The notes beneath the pieces were generated by a model. That model ran no database searches. It saw only the letters and a list, made by a program, of their open reading frames with translations, and was not told the origin of the DNA. A DNA stretch of 55,313 nucleotides, from contig PZPK01000010.1 in the NCBI GenBank assembly GCA_006212045.1, forward strand, positions 1 to 55,313, read 5' to 3'. Origin of the DNA: Oleiphilus sp. Lineage in GTDB: Bacteria; Pseudomonadota; Gammaproteobacteria; Pseudomonadales; Oleiphilaceae. Numbering within the stretch: the first letter of the stretch is position 1; each line of letters starts with the position of its first letter. The position numbers and the translations under genes are program-made. Below are positions 35,151-46,205 of the stretch, one piece after another.

Positions 35151-35750
35151 CTAACGTGTTGCTACTGATTGTTCATTGATTGTGAAAGTCATTGGCAGCT
35201 CACCCGAAGATGCCTGATCAGGATTCTTCTGATCAAACAAAGTATAGGATAGCGTCAATACCTTCAATTCATCGGGCAAGGCTTTATCCACCACAAAACG
35301 TAATGGCATTAGCACCTCTTCCTGTGCCTCCAGCTTTTGCTGATTGAAACAAAAACATTCGGTCTTGTGAAAATAATCAACTCCCCGAGAGGGAGAAAGA
35401 CTCGGCACCGCTTGTGCGGTCATCGTTCTGCTGGTTGTGTTTTTTGCGTAAAAATCGACGGAGGTCAGCTCTCCCGGATGCACCTTGATCTCCGCAACGA
35501 CAGGTCTGAACTCCCATGGCATGTTTTCATTGTTATGGGTAATGAATTGCACGCGGACTTCACGGCTCTCATCGACTTCGAGAACCTTTGCATCGGTCAC
35601 CTCGTAGCGACCCTGGGTTTTACCATTGATACCTGTAATCTCACAAAAAACATCATAGAGTGGCACTAGCGCAAAGCCAAATGCAAACATACCGATCACA
35701 GCAAACAGCAGCTTGTACACGGTTTTGTTATGACTTTTTTCCTGTGCCAC
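35151..35750 (-). CDS. ctaG: Cytochrome c oxidase assembly protein CtaG/Cox11
   Basis: Inserts CuB into subunit I. 199 residues: a single N-terminal membrane anchor (LLFAVIGMFAFGFALVPLYDVFC) and a periplasmic immunoglobulin-like domain with the copper motif ECFCFNQQ near residue 134. The start is GTG with GAGG upstream. It lies 30 bases after ctaD, the conserved ctaC-D-G-E order. Confidence 0.95.
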   Translation of the reverse strand: MAQEKSHNKTVYKLLFAVIGMFAFGFALVPLYDVFCEITGINGKTQGRYEVTDAKVLEVDESREVRVQFITHNNENMPWEFRPVVAEIKVHPGELTSVDFYAKNTTSRTMTAQAVPSLSPSRGVDYFHKTECFCFNQQKLEAQEEVLMPLRFVVDKALPDELKVLTLSYTLFDQKNPDQASSGELPMTFTINEQSVATR

Positions 35751-35780
35751 CCGACTAACCTCTACTTCAATCCGGTCTTG

Positions 35781-37382
35781 CTACTTTACTTCCGGTGGGG
35801 TCGAGAAGGTGTGGTAAGGCGCCGGAGAAGGAATTGTCCACTCCAGACCTTCAGCACCTTCCCAAACCTGATCCGTCGCCTTTTCACCCGAGCGGATCGT
35901 CTTGATCACCAGATACAGGAACAGTAACTGCGTCGCCCCAAAGAGGAAGGCGCCCACTGTCGATATGCTGTTGAAGTCTGCAAACTGCAATGCATAATCC
36001 GGAATCCTGCGAGGCATTCCCGCAAGTCCAAGGAAGTGCATAGGGAAGAATGCCAGATTCATACCCACAAATGACAACCAGAAATGCCATTTGGCCAACG
36101 CTTCATCGTACATATTGCCGCACCATTTCGGGAGCCAGTAATAGACTGCCGCGAAGATCCCGAATATTGCTCCCGGAACAAGCACATAGTGGAAATGCGC
36201 CACTACAAAATAGGTATCATGATACTGAAAATCCGAAGGCGCAATCGCCAGCATCAGGCCTGAGAATCCGCCAATGGTAAACAGAACCACGAATGCTATC
36301 GAAAACAACATCGGCGCTTCGAAGGTCAGCGAACCCCTGAACATGGTCGCGATCCAGTTAAACACTTTCACCCCGGTTGGCACCGCGATCAGCATCGTTG
36401 CATACATAAAGAACAACTCACCGAACAAAGGCATTCCCACCGTAAACATATGGTGAGCCCATACGATAAACGAGAGAATTGCGATGGACCCTACTGCGTA
36501 AACCATAGAGTGATAGCCAAACAAAGGCTTCCGGCTGAAGGTAGGTATGATCTGGGAGACCACACCAAAGGCAGGAAGAATCATGATGTAAACTTCAGGA
36601 TGACCAAAAAACCAGAATATGTGCTGGAACATGACCGGATCACCACCACCAGCGGCATTAAAGAAACTGGTGCCGAAATGCACATCCATCAGCATCATGG
36701 TGACGACACCGGCTAATACCGGCATCACCGCGATCAGCAGGAATGCTGTAATCAGCCATGTCCAGACAAACAACGGCATTTTCATCAGCGTCATGCCCGG
36801 GGCTCGCATATTCAATATCGTCGCAATGACGTTAATGGCCCCCATAATTGAGGATACCCCCATCATGTGTACGCCGAAGATAAAGTAGGTCACTGTATCC
36901 GGTGCATACGTCGTTGACAGCGGCGCATAGAACGTCCAACCGAAATTGGGCGCTCCACCTTCCATAAACAAGGTGCTGACCAGCAGGGCAAAAGCAAAAG
37001 GAAGAATCCAAAAGCTCCAGTTATTCATCCGTGGCAGAGCCATATCCGGCGCGCCGACCATCATCGGAATCAACCAGTTCGCCAGACCAACAAATGCCGG
37101 CATCACTGCCCCGAAGACCATGATCAGACCATGCAAGGTCGTCATCTGGTTAAAGAATTCCGGCTCAATCAACTGCAAACCAGGCTGAAACAGTTCCGCC
37201 CTGATTGTCAGTGCCATGCATCCACCAAGCAAAAACATGGCGAAGCTGAACCAGAGATACATCGAACCAATGTCTTTGTGGTTAGTGGTAAACAACCAGC
37301 GAGCTATACCTTTGGCAGGGCCATGATGCTCGTGATCACTTTGTGTATTGTTATCAAGTGCAGTATCCACTGTAGCGCTCAT
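35781..37382 (-). CDS. ctaD: Cytochrome c oxidase subunit I
   Basis: Catalytic subunit of the aa3-type oxidase, 533 residues, twelve membrane segments. Visible are the low-spin heme ligand region MTTLHGLIMVFGAVMP, CuB ligands in WFFGHPEVYIMILPAFG with the Tyr cross-link partner, VWAHHMFTVGM, and the heme a3/a ligands in HDTYFVVAHFHYVL. A strong AGGAGG site precedes the ATG, eight bases after the ctaC stop. Confidence 0.97.
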   Translation of the reverse strand: MSATVDTALDNNTQSDHEHHGPAKGIARWLFTTNHKDIGSMYLWFSFAMFLLGGCMALTIRAELFQPGLQLIEPEFFNQMTTLHGLIMVFGAVMPAFVGLANWLIPMMVGAPDMALPRMNNWSFWILPFAFALLVSTLFMEGGAPNFGWTFYAPLSTTYAPDTVTYFIFGVHMMGVSSIMGAINVIATILNMRAPGMTLMKMPLFVWTWLITAFLLIAVMPVLAGVVTMMLMDVHFGTSFFNAAGGGDPVMFQHIFWFFGHPEVYIMILPAFGVVSQIIPTFSRKPLFGYHSMVYAVGSIAILSFIVWAHHMFTVGMPLFGELFFMYATMLIAVPTGVKVFNWIATMFRGSLTFEAPMLFSIAFVVLFTIGGFSGLMLAIAPSDFQYHDTYFVVAHFHYVLVPGAIFGIFAAVYYWLPKWCGNMYDEALAKWHFWLSFVGMNLAFFPMHFLGLAGMPRRIPDYALQFADFNSISTVGAFLFGATQLLFLYLVIKTIRSGEKATDQVWEGAEGLEWTIPSPAPYHTFSTPPEVK

Positions 37383-37390
37383 ATACCCTC

Positions 37391-38515
37391 CTACTTCTGC
37401 TTGTATTCAACGATGTCTTTGGCCGATATGTTATCGCCGGTGTCATTGCCCCAAGCATTACGCTCGTAGGTAATAACCGCCGCCATATCCACATCATTCA
37501 GCTGGGAGCCATACGCTTGCATCGCGGTACCCTGAACACCATTCACCACGACTTCCAGATGCTTCTCAACCGGCCCCACGGCAATCTCGCTGCCCTTCAG
37601 TGCAGGGAATGCTGGAGGTATACCCGCCCCATTGGCTTGGTGACAGGCCGCGCAATTGGTGTTGTATACTTCTTCACCGCGCTTCATTTGCTCTTCAAGC
37701 GTAAAGGTAAGCTTGGCCAGTTCAGCCGCAGCCTTCGCTTCTTCCTGTTTCGCCAGCAGCCAGGCATCGTATTCTTCTTGCTCTACCGCCCGCACAACCA
37801 CTGGCATGAAGCCGTGGTCCTTACCACACAGCTCGGTACATTGGCCGCGATAGATACCCGGCTCCGGAATCCGCGTCCAGCTCTCGTTGATAAACCCGGG
37901 AATCGCATCTTTCTTAACGGCGAAATCAGGCACCCACCAGGAGTGAATCACGTCATTGGCCGTGATCAGGAAGCGGATTTTCTTATTGATAGGAACAACA
38001 AGCTCGTTGTCCACTTCGAGGAGATAGTTTTCGTTTTTCGCCTTGGTGTTATAGATTTCTTCTTTTGGCGTCGAAAGGTTACTGAAAAAATCTACACCTT
38101 CTCCGAGGTATTCATAGCGCCACTTCCACTGATAACCCGTCACCTTGATATCTACGTCCGAATCGGAAGTATCATACATCTGGATAAGGGTAGTGGTCGC
38201 TGGCCACGCCATGGCGACAAGGATAATGGCAGGTACGATCGTCCAGAGGACTTCGACTGTCGTACTCTCGTGAAATTGCGAAGCGACAGCGCCCTTGCTT
38301 TTTCGATGTTTGAAGATCGAGTAAAACATGACCCCAAACACCACGACCCCAATGACAACACAGATCCAGAAGATCGTCATGTGCAAGTCGTAGACGGACT
38401 GACTGACTTCAGTCACCCCGCGAGGCATATTTAACCCATATTCTGCACTGACATCCGCTGCATAGATTGCAGACAGCAGCAGACTCAGCGCCCGGTAAAC
38501 GAGGCGAGATCGCAT
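37391..38515 (-). CDS. ctaC: Cytochrome c oxidase subunit II with fused cytochrome c domain
   Basis: 374 residues: signal peptide (1-24), two membrane segments (about 46-68, 88-108), a CuA domain with His191, Cys226, Cys230, His234 and Met237 (QCTELCGKDHGFM), an Ala/Glu-rich linker, and a C-terminal cytochrome c with CAACH at 288-292. This is the caa3-like architecture that accepts electrons from soluble cytochrome c. GGAG precedes the ATG. The 257-bp region upstream holds an AT-rich tract and a 6-bp inverted repeat (38678-38697) but no clear promoter. First gene of the oxidase operon. Confidence 0.96.
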   Translation of the reverse strand: MRSRLVYRALSLLLSAIYAADVSAEYGLNMPRGVTEVSQSVYDLHMTIFWICVVIGVVVFGVMFYSIFKHRKSKGAVASQFHESTTVEVLWTIVPAIILVAMAWPATTTLIQMYDTSDSDVDIKVTGYQWKWRYEYLGEGVDFFSNLSTPKEEIYNTKAKNENYLLEVDNELVVPINKKIRFLITANDVIHSWWVPDFAVKKDAIPGFINESWTRIPEPGIYRGQCTELCGKDHGFMPVVVRAVEQEEYDAWLLAKQEEAKAAAELAKLTFTLEEQMKRGEEVYNTNCAACHQANGAGIPPAFPALKGSEIAVGPVEKHLEVVVNGVQGTAMQAYGSQLNDVDMAAVITYERNAWGNDTGDNISAKDIVEYKQK

Positions 38516-38772
38516 ACGGTAGTCTCCACAGATTTTTTTATTTTTGTCCTGACGTGGCTTCTGTTTACTAATTACTGCTCAGAAGAAGCTCAAGTAACAG
38601 ACACAATTCTTTTTGTACATGCAAACCCCGATCTGATCGTTTTTTAACCGATACTGCCGATCAAAACGACACCGGAGACTGCTAAGCAGACAGCAGTTTA
38701 AGGGCAGGATTTTTAAGGTGCAACGGTTTTTATAAAATATATAAGGCAATGTTTGATATTGTTCTCATAAGC

Positions 38773-39024
38773 CTATGAATCTCCGGCTTTTCCTTTGCCA
38801 GAATCCAAAACCAGCCTAACCGGCTCTGCGGCCTCAGGCACTACCTCTTCGGTATTGACCCGTGTCGCCAACTCGGACAGCTCCACCTGGGCAACCTGCT
38901 TCTCTTTAAATGCACAGCTGACACACTCCTTAAACACCTCGCCGTCCTTTTCGTAGGTCACCAGGCGGTCAATTTCTGCACAACGCGGACAAACGGCGCC
39001 CGCAATAAATCTTTTGGTTACCAT
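38773..39024 (-). CDS. yheV: YheV family putative zinc-binding protein
   Basis: 83 residues. Four cysteines in two pairs, CPRC near residue 12 and CVSC near 34, form a zinc-ribbon-like N-terminal half; the C-terminal tail is acidic and low in complexity. The sequence KRFIAGAVCPRC is typical of YheV (DUF2387) proteins, which are of unknown function. Its ATG overlaps the prlC stop by seven bases, and the prlC-yheV pair is conserved in many gammaproteobacteria. Confidence 0.88.
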   Translation of the reverse strand: MVTKRFIAGAVCPRCAEIDRLVTYEKDGEVFKECVSCAFKEKQVAQVELSELATRVNTEEVVPEAAEPVRLVLDSGKGKAGDS

Positions 39025-41063
39025 GTCATGATTCCACTTTGTTTCAGCAGCGGCTCTACCTGAGGCTCTCTACCCCGAAATGCCCTGAACATGTCATTGA
39101 CATCCCTGGATCCGCCAGGTTCCAGAATTTCTGCTCGGAAACTCTCACCTACCTGAGCACTCATCACACCTTCTTCGATAAACCTCGAAAAGGCATCTGC
39201 CGCCAGCACCTCCGCCCATTTGTAGCTGTAGTATCCGGCCGCGTAACCGCCTGCAAAAATATGGCTGAAGCCATTGGCAAATCGCGTGTAGCCGGGCTGC
39301 TTCTTCACTGACACCCGATCCCTGACACGATCAAGCACGGCGTTAACGTTGGTTTGGCCGGACTCAAAGTCTCGATGCAGAATAAAGTCAAATAGCGCAA
39401 ATTCCAATTGACGCACCATCATCATTCCTGATTGAAAACGCTGAGACTCACGTACCTGTTTCAGTAACTCCCCGGGCAACACTTCACCACTGTCTATGTG
39501 CCCACTGGTCATTGCCACCACCTCTTCCTGCCAACACCAGTTTTCAAGCAACTGACTGGGTAGCTCGACAGCATCCCAGGGTACGTTGCTGATGCCCGCA
39601 ACATTCGCCACCCCAACACTTGTCAAGGTATAGTGAAGACAATGCCCGAACTCATGAAAAAGCGTTCGCAATTCTTCGGGCAACAGAAGGCTGGGAGTAC
39701 CATCACTGGATGGCGCCGTAAAATTACACACCAGAAACGCCAGAGGATTCTGCACACTACTGTCCTGACGCACCAGTCGGGATTTGCAATTCGCCAGCCA
39801 GGCGCCAGCGCGCTTGTTCTCTCTGGCATACAGATCCATATAGAAACCGGCAATGGGCTTGCCGTCTCTGCGAATCTCATGAAAGCTGACACTCGGATGA
39901 TAGGTTTGTATGTCCGGGCGGACACATATTTCCACATCAAAAAGTATCGAGGCCAGCTCAAACAGACCATCAAGCACTTTCGGCAACGGAAAGTAATTGC
40001 GCACCTCTTCCTTTGAGAACCCATAGCGCTCTTGCTTGAGCTTCTCCGAATAATACGCCAGATCCCACATCTCCAGATAATCGATGCCATCCATGCCTTG
40101 CGCAAAGCGCTCCAGGTCGTTCATTTCAGCGCGGGCCTGCGCCATAGACTTTTCGGCCAACAACTCCAGAAACTCGATCACCTCTGATACCGAGGTCGCC
40201 ATTTTGGAGGCAAGAGAATACTCGGCATAGTTGTCAAAACCCAACAGCTCTGCCATCGCCTTGCGACAACTCAGAATATCCTCCATGACCGCAGAGTTAT
40301 CCCATTCAGAATTTCCGTCCCCTTGATCAGAGGCACGCGTCATATAGGCATCATAGAGCTGCCGCCTGAGCTCGCGATTCTTGCAATAGGTCATCACAGG
40401 CTGAAAACAGGGCATGTCCAGCGTCATCAGGAAACCCGATGCGTGGCCTTTCTTCTCGGCATTTTCTGACATCAACTTTCTGGCGCTTTCGGGAACACCT
40501 TCAAGTGCCTGCTCATCGCTCACTAAATGCTGCCAACCTTGCGTAGCATCGAGGAGGTTTTGCGCAAATGTATTTTTCAGCTTCGACAGCGTTTGCGATT
40601 GCTCCGCAAACAGCTTTTTCCTTTCAGGCGACAGATCAATGCCGCCCAATTTGAAGTCCCGCAGTATATGCCTTACCGAAGCTTTCTGGGCCTCGTCACA
40701 CGCATCAAACGCTGCACTTTTGGCAAAATTCTCGAAGCCCTGAAACAAGCCCTTATTCTGAGAAAAGTCGGTACGATAACGGGTCAAACGCTCAAGTAAC
40801 CTGACATGCAGCTCGCGAACTTCATCGGAATTGAGTACCGCATTGTAGGCTGACACCAGTGACCATATCGCCTGTAGGCGCGCGTCAGCCTCATCAATTG
40901 GCGCAACAAAGTCATCCCAGCCTGGCTGCTCCAGCTTTTCCAGCCGATCGAGCAAGGCCAGATTATCATTCATCTGACTGTCAAAAGCCTGCTCCAGATG
41001 CCCCAGATTCAGGCGGGTAAATGGTGGGTATTCGTAATTTTCCAACAGCGGGTTTGTTGACAT
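39018..41063 (-). CDS. prlC: Oligopeptidase A (M3 family zinc metallopeptidase)
   Basis: 681 residues (E. coli 680). The zinc motif HEFGH is at 470-474 (LRTLFHEFGHCLHYTL), followed by the third ligand region around PSQLLENWCWQ. The C-terminal FANGFSHIFAGGYAAGYYSYKWAEVL is characteristic of the family. It degrades short peptides, including cleaved signal peptides, in the cytoplasm. Translationally coupled to yheV. It diverges from a gamma-carbonic anhydrase gene, as in Pseudomonas. Confidence 0.96.
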   Translation of the reverse strand: MSTNPLLENYEYPPFTRLNLGHLEQAFDSQMNDNLALLDRLEKLEQPGWDDFVAPIDEADARLQAIWSLVSAYNAVLNSDEVRELHVRLLERLTRYRTDFSQNKGLFQGFENFAKSAAFDACDEAQKASVRHILRDFKLGGIDLSPERKKLFAEQSQTLSKLKNTFAQNLLDATQGWQHLVSDEQALEGVPESARKLMSENAEKKGHASGFLMTLDMPCFQPVMTYCKNRELRRQLYDAYMTRASDQGDGNSEWDNSAVMEDILSCRKAMAELLGFDNYAEYSLASKMATSVSEVIEFLELLAEKSMAQARAEMNDLERFAQGMDGIDYLEMWDLAYYSEKLKQERYGFSKEEVRNYFPLPKVLDGLFELASILFDVEICVRPDIQTYHPSVSFHEIRRDGKPIAGFYMDLYARENKRAGAWLANCKSRLVRQDSSVQNPLAFLVCNFTAPSSDGTPSLLLPEELRTLFHEFGHCLHYTLTSVGVANVAGISNVPWDAVELPSQLLENWCWQEEVVAMTSGHIDSGEVLPGELLKQVRESQRFQSGMMMVRQLEFALFDFILHRDFESGQTNVNAVLDRVRDRVSVKKQPGYTRFANGFSHIFAGGYAAGYYSYKWAEVLAADAFSRFIEEGVMSAQVGESFRAEILEPGGSRDVNDMFRAFRGREPQVEPLLKQSGIMTW

Positions 41064-41107
41064 CTACCAGTACATCTCCGGGTTTTGAATACGTCAGGCA
41101 CAAAGGT

Positions 41108-41136
41108 TTGCTCAGCACAGAATAGCAGCTTAGAAT
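41108..41136 (+). promoter_or_regulatory. Putative promoter of the gamma-carbonic anhydrase gene
   Basis: TTGCTC (41108-41113), a 17-base spacer and TAGAAT (41131-41136) give a good sigma-70 match 72 bases upstream of the ATG. Confidence 0.5.
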
Positions 41137-41208
41137 TTAAACGCTCCTTGCTGTACCTTCCAGCACCAAATCAAAACTTTTCTAAACTTTGAGAAACCGG
41201 ACAATATC

Positions 41209-41757
41209 ATGTCAGCGATCAGAAGCTATCAGGACCATACTCCAAAATTGGGCGCACGCGTCTTCATTGATCCAAGCGCTCTCGTGGTTGGTGACGTTGA
41301 GATCGGCGACGACAGCTCCGTTTGGCCGATGAGCGTTATTCGCGGAGATATGCATCGTATTCGTATTGGCGCCCGCACCAGCATCCAGGATGGCTCTGTG
41401 CTGCACATTACGCATGCAGGTCCATACAACCCGGATGGCTACCCCCTCGGCATCGGCAACGATGTCACTGTCGGACACAAAGCCATCCTGCACGGTTGCA
41501 CCATCGGTGACAGAGTATTGATTGGTATGGGCGCAATAGTGATGGACGGCGCGGTCATCGAAGAAAACGTTGTGCTCGCTGCCGGCAGCCTGGTCTCACC
41601 CGGAAAACGACTTGAGTCAGGCTACCTATACCGTGGCAGCCCCGCCAGGAAGGCTAGAGCGCTGACCGAAAAGGAAATGACTTACTTCACCTATTCTGCC
41701 CAGAATTATGTGAAGCTCAGCGCTTTGCACAGGACGGAACAGTTGAGCGACAACTAG
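41209..41757 (+). CDS. Gamma-carbonic anhydrase family protein
   Basis: 182 residues forming a left-handed beta-helix of hexapeptide repeats (VGDVEIGDDSSVWPMSVIRGD, NDVTVGHKAILHGCTIGDRVLIGMGAIV). The three zinc histidines of the family correspond to SVLHITH, VGHKA and ILHGC. Members are trimers; some have carbonic anhydrase activity, but most YrdA-like proteins are unproven. Its stop overlaps the convergent PA4642-like gene by four bases. Confidence 0.9.
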   Translation: MSAIRSYQDHTPKLGARVFIDPSALVVGDVEIGDDSSVWPMSVIRGDMHRIRIGARTSIQDGSVLHITHAGPYNPDGYPLGIGNDVTVGHKAILHGCTIGDRVLIGMGAIVMDGAVIEENVVLAAGSLVSPGKRLESGYLYRGSPARKARALTEKEMTYFTYSAQNYVKLSALHRTEQLSDN

Positions 41758-42050
41758 TCTTTTGCCCCGGCCTGCTCCAGAACCCTGATATAAGGAGCGG
41801 CGCGCCCATGCTGTTTTAATCGCGCAAGAATCGTCTCGCCGTCCGGCGATCGTGCATTAATGTTGCGCCCCGAGGCTTCAAAAAACGCAACAAAGCGCTC
41901 GAAAAACTCTGGCACCATGTACTGGTAAGCTTCAATCAGTACGTGATAGTCCGGATCTTTTCCATCCAATGGCTCTAAATCCAGAAACGCCTTGATACGC
42001 TCATCGCTCCATTGTTCACCTTCAACCTTGGGCTGACTTGGTCCACTCAC
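41754..42050 (-). CDS. PA4642 family protein
   Basis: 98 residues, cytoplasmic, no membrane segment. SDERIKAFLDLEPLDGKDPDYHVLIEAYQYMVPEFFERFV and the ankyrin-like NARSPDGETILARLKQHGRAAPYI match a conserved Pseudomonas family of unknown function. The GTG start has AAGG at 8-base spacing. A promoter with perfect TATAAT lies upstream. It ends four bases inside the convergent carbonic anhydrase gene. Confidence 0.8.
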   Translation of the reverse strand: MSGPSQPKVEGEQWSDERIKAFLDLEPLDGKDPDYHVLIEAYQYMVPEFFERFVAFFEASGRNINARSPDGETILARLKQHGRAAPYIRVLEQAGAKD

Positions 42051-42111
42051 TGCAATTACCTTTTTCTATTGACACGCATATGCATCGGCAAGCCAATGCG
42101 ATTGAGGCAGC

Positions 42112-42139
42112 ATTATAGTTCGACAGATAAATTTCTCCA
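42112..42139 (-). promoter_or_regulatory. Putative promoter of the PA4642-like gene
   Basis: On the minus strand TGGAGA (42139-42134), a 16-base spacer and TATAAT (42117-42112). The -10 is perfect and the -35 matches 4 of 6 positions. It lies in the 109-bp gap after pomB. Confidence 0.45.
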
Positions 42140-42159
42140 TAGCCGATTGGCTTGGAGAC

Positions 42160-42996
42160 TCAGAAGACAAAGTCCTGGCTTTCACACAGAGGGTCAAACA
42201 CACTGATTTCGACGCGCCGGTTCTTGGCTCTGTTTTCCGGCGTATCATTGGGAGCCAGAGGGTTGGTTTCGGCTCTTCCGGCCGCACTGACACGGTTTAC
42301 ATCCAGCTTGTTGTTGAATATCAGCTGATGCACCACACTGACCGCCCGTGCCGCAGAAAGATCCCAGTTGGAACGGAAGCGTGACGAGTTGACCGGCAAA
42401 TCGTCGGTATATCCTGAAACAATAATGTCGCCATCACAAGCCGCCAACACCTGCTCAATCTTCTCCAGAATTGGAAACATCTCGTCTTTTAACTCCTCGC
42501 TACCGGACGGAAAGGTTGTCGCCTCCGAAAACCGCACGACAACCTTGTCGGCGTCGTAGGTAACACTGAGCGCATTCGACAATATTTCTTCCTCAAGCTG
42601 ATCAACCAGACTTTCGGTCAAGCGCTCGATATTCGGATCGAGTTGTTTGGCTTCCTGCGGTTGGGGCGCATCATCCAGCATTTCCACTTCTTCCGGCTCT
42701 TCAAATGCTTCCTCGAATTCCTGCTCCAGAATTTCCTGATTATCCAAAGGGTCCGACTGCGGCGGCTGGTCCGCAAAGATCACTTCCCCGCCAACGTTCC
42801 CCTGCCCCTGTATAAACGACACGCCGAACGCACTGGCCAAAGACTTGGCCATTAATTCATACTTGTGCAGGTCCATTTTTGAGAAGCTGAGCAACAGAAT
42901 AAAAAAGGTCAGCAGCAAAGACATCAAATCGGCAAAGGTGACAATCCAGCCCGCAGATGCCTTGGGTTTCTTTTTGGGTGCCGGGATCGCCGTCAT
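42160..42996 (-). CDS. pomB: Flagellar stator protein PomB/MotB
   Basis: 278 residues. One N-terminal membrane segment, WIVTFADLMSLLLTFFILLLSF (about 18-39), carries the ion-binding Asp in the FAD motif. It is followed by an acidic linker and a C-terminal OmpA-like peptidoglycan-binding domain (VSGYTDDLPVNSSRFRSNWDLSAARAVSVV). The TM sequence is closer to sodium-type PomB than to E. coli MotB. It starts nine bases after pomA; the two form the 4:2 or 5:2 stator that powers flagellar rotation. No other flagellar gene is in the window. Confidence 0.88.
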   Translation of the reverse strand: MTAIPAPKKKPKASAGWIVTFADLMSLLLTFFILLLSFSKMDLHKYELMAKSLASAFGVSFIQGQGNVGGEVIFADQPPQSDPLDNQEILEQEFEEAFEEPEEVEMLDDAPQPQEAKQLDPNIERLTESLVDQLEEEILSNALSVTYDADKVVVRFSEATTFPSGSEELKDEMFPILEKIEQVLAACDGDIIVSGYTDDLPVNSSRFRSNWDLSAARAVSVVHQLIFNNKLDVNRVSAAGRAETNPLAPNDTPENRAKNRRVEISVFDPLCESQDFVF

Positions 42997-43005
42997 GACA
43001 GTAAC

Positions 43006-43773
43006 CTACTCTTCTTCCGTCGTTGTCGCACGCTGCTTTGGCGTCAGATAGGACGACAACACTTCGGTAATCACTTTGGGGTTCTGCCCTTTCAGAATAT
43101 TTCTAACACTCGTGATGACGAGCGCCATGTTCCTGTGCTCGTCAATTGCCTTGATATTCAATTTTTCGGCGAACGGAATCGCGATCACCTGCGCGATAAA
43201 CGCACCATAGAAGGTGGTAAGCAGCGCCACCGCCATTGCCGGACCAACCGTACTGGGGTCTGCCATATTATTGAGCATCTGTACCAGCCCCACCAAAGTA
43301 CCTAACATCCCCAGGCCCGGTGCAGTTTCCCCGATACCCCGAAAAATCTGTTCCGCAACGTCATAGCGCTCCATCGACTGGGTCATATCCTGCACCAGCA
43401 CCTCTTCAATAAATTCAGGCGGGTGGCCATCTATGCAAAGAGCAATACCTTTATTCAGGAAGTCATCTTCGATCTCAGCGCGCTCCAACCCCAGAATGCC
43501 TTCTTTTCGGACAATCCCGCTCAACTCACGGACTTGCTCGATCAACACGATCGGACTTTCCGTCCGATCCACAAACACCGTGCTAAACGCCAGCTTGAAA
43601 GAACTGGCAATCGAACTGAGTCGATATTTTGTTAGCGACACTGCAAAAGTGCCAACGATTACGATCAACACCCCGGGAATATTGACAAAGTCCCATAAGC
43701 TGGATTCCACCAGAATTGCTGAAACGATCGTAATGATCGCGAAAATCAGACCAACAAGGGTCGCTATATCCAT
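43006..43773 (-). CDS. pomA: Flagellar stator protein PomA/MotA
   Basis: 255 residues with four membrane segments. ATLVGLIFAIITIVSAILVE and IPGVLIVIVGTFAVSLTKYRL open the protein, and TAPGLGMLGTLVGLVQMLNNMADPSTVGPAMAVALLTTFYGAFIAQV closes it, almost as in Vibrio PomA. The cytoplasmic loop (about 60-150) contains the charged residues that contact FliG. It precedes pomB in a two-gene unit; the ribosome binding site is TAGG at seven bases. Sodium use is inferred from resemblance only. Confidence 0.88.
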   Translation of the reverse strand: MDIATLVGLIFAIITIVSAILVESSLWDFVNIPGVLIVIVGTFAVSLTKYRLSSIASSFKLAFSTVFVDRTESPIVLIEQVRELSGIVRKEGILGLERAEIEDDFLNKGIALCIDGHPPEFIEEVLVQDMTQSMERYDVAEQIFRGIGETAPGLGMLGTLVGLVQMLNNMADPSTVGPAMAVALLTTFYGAFIAQVIAIPFAEKLNIKAIDEHRNMALVITSVRNILKGQNPKVITEVLSSYLTPKQRATTTEEE

Positions 43774-43853
43774 TTCCTGACCTATCGATTTATTGCACTC
43801 GCACTTGCGGGCAACAGGTTCTTTTTAAAACGACTGAAAAGGAATACACCCCA

Positions 43854-46178
<2,325 letters not shown>

Positions 46179-46205
46179 TCAGATTATCCTCTGCGAACCC
46201 TGTTT

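Noticed and set aside
37517..38434. Open frame of 305 codons on the plus strand
   Set aside because: Antisense to ctaC, whose CuA and cytochrome c motifs are unmistakable; the antisense product has no recognisable family and arises from codon bias.
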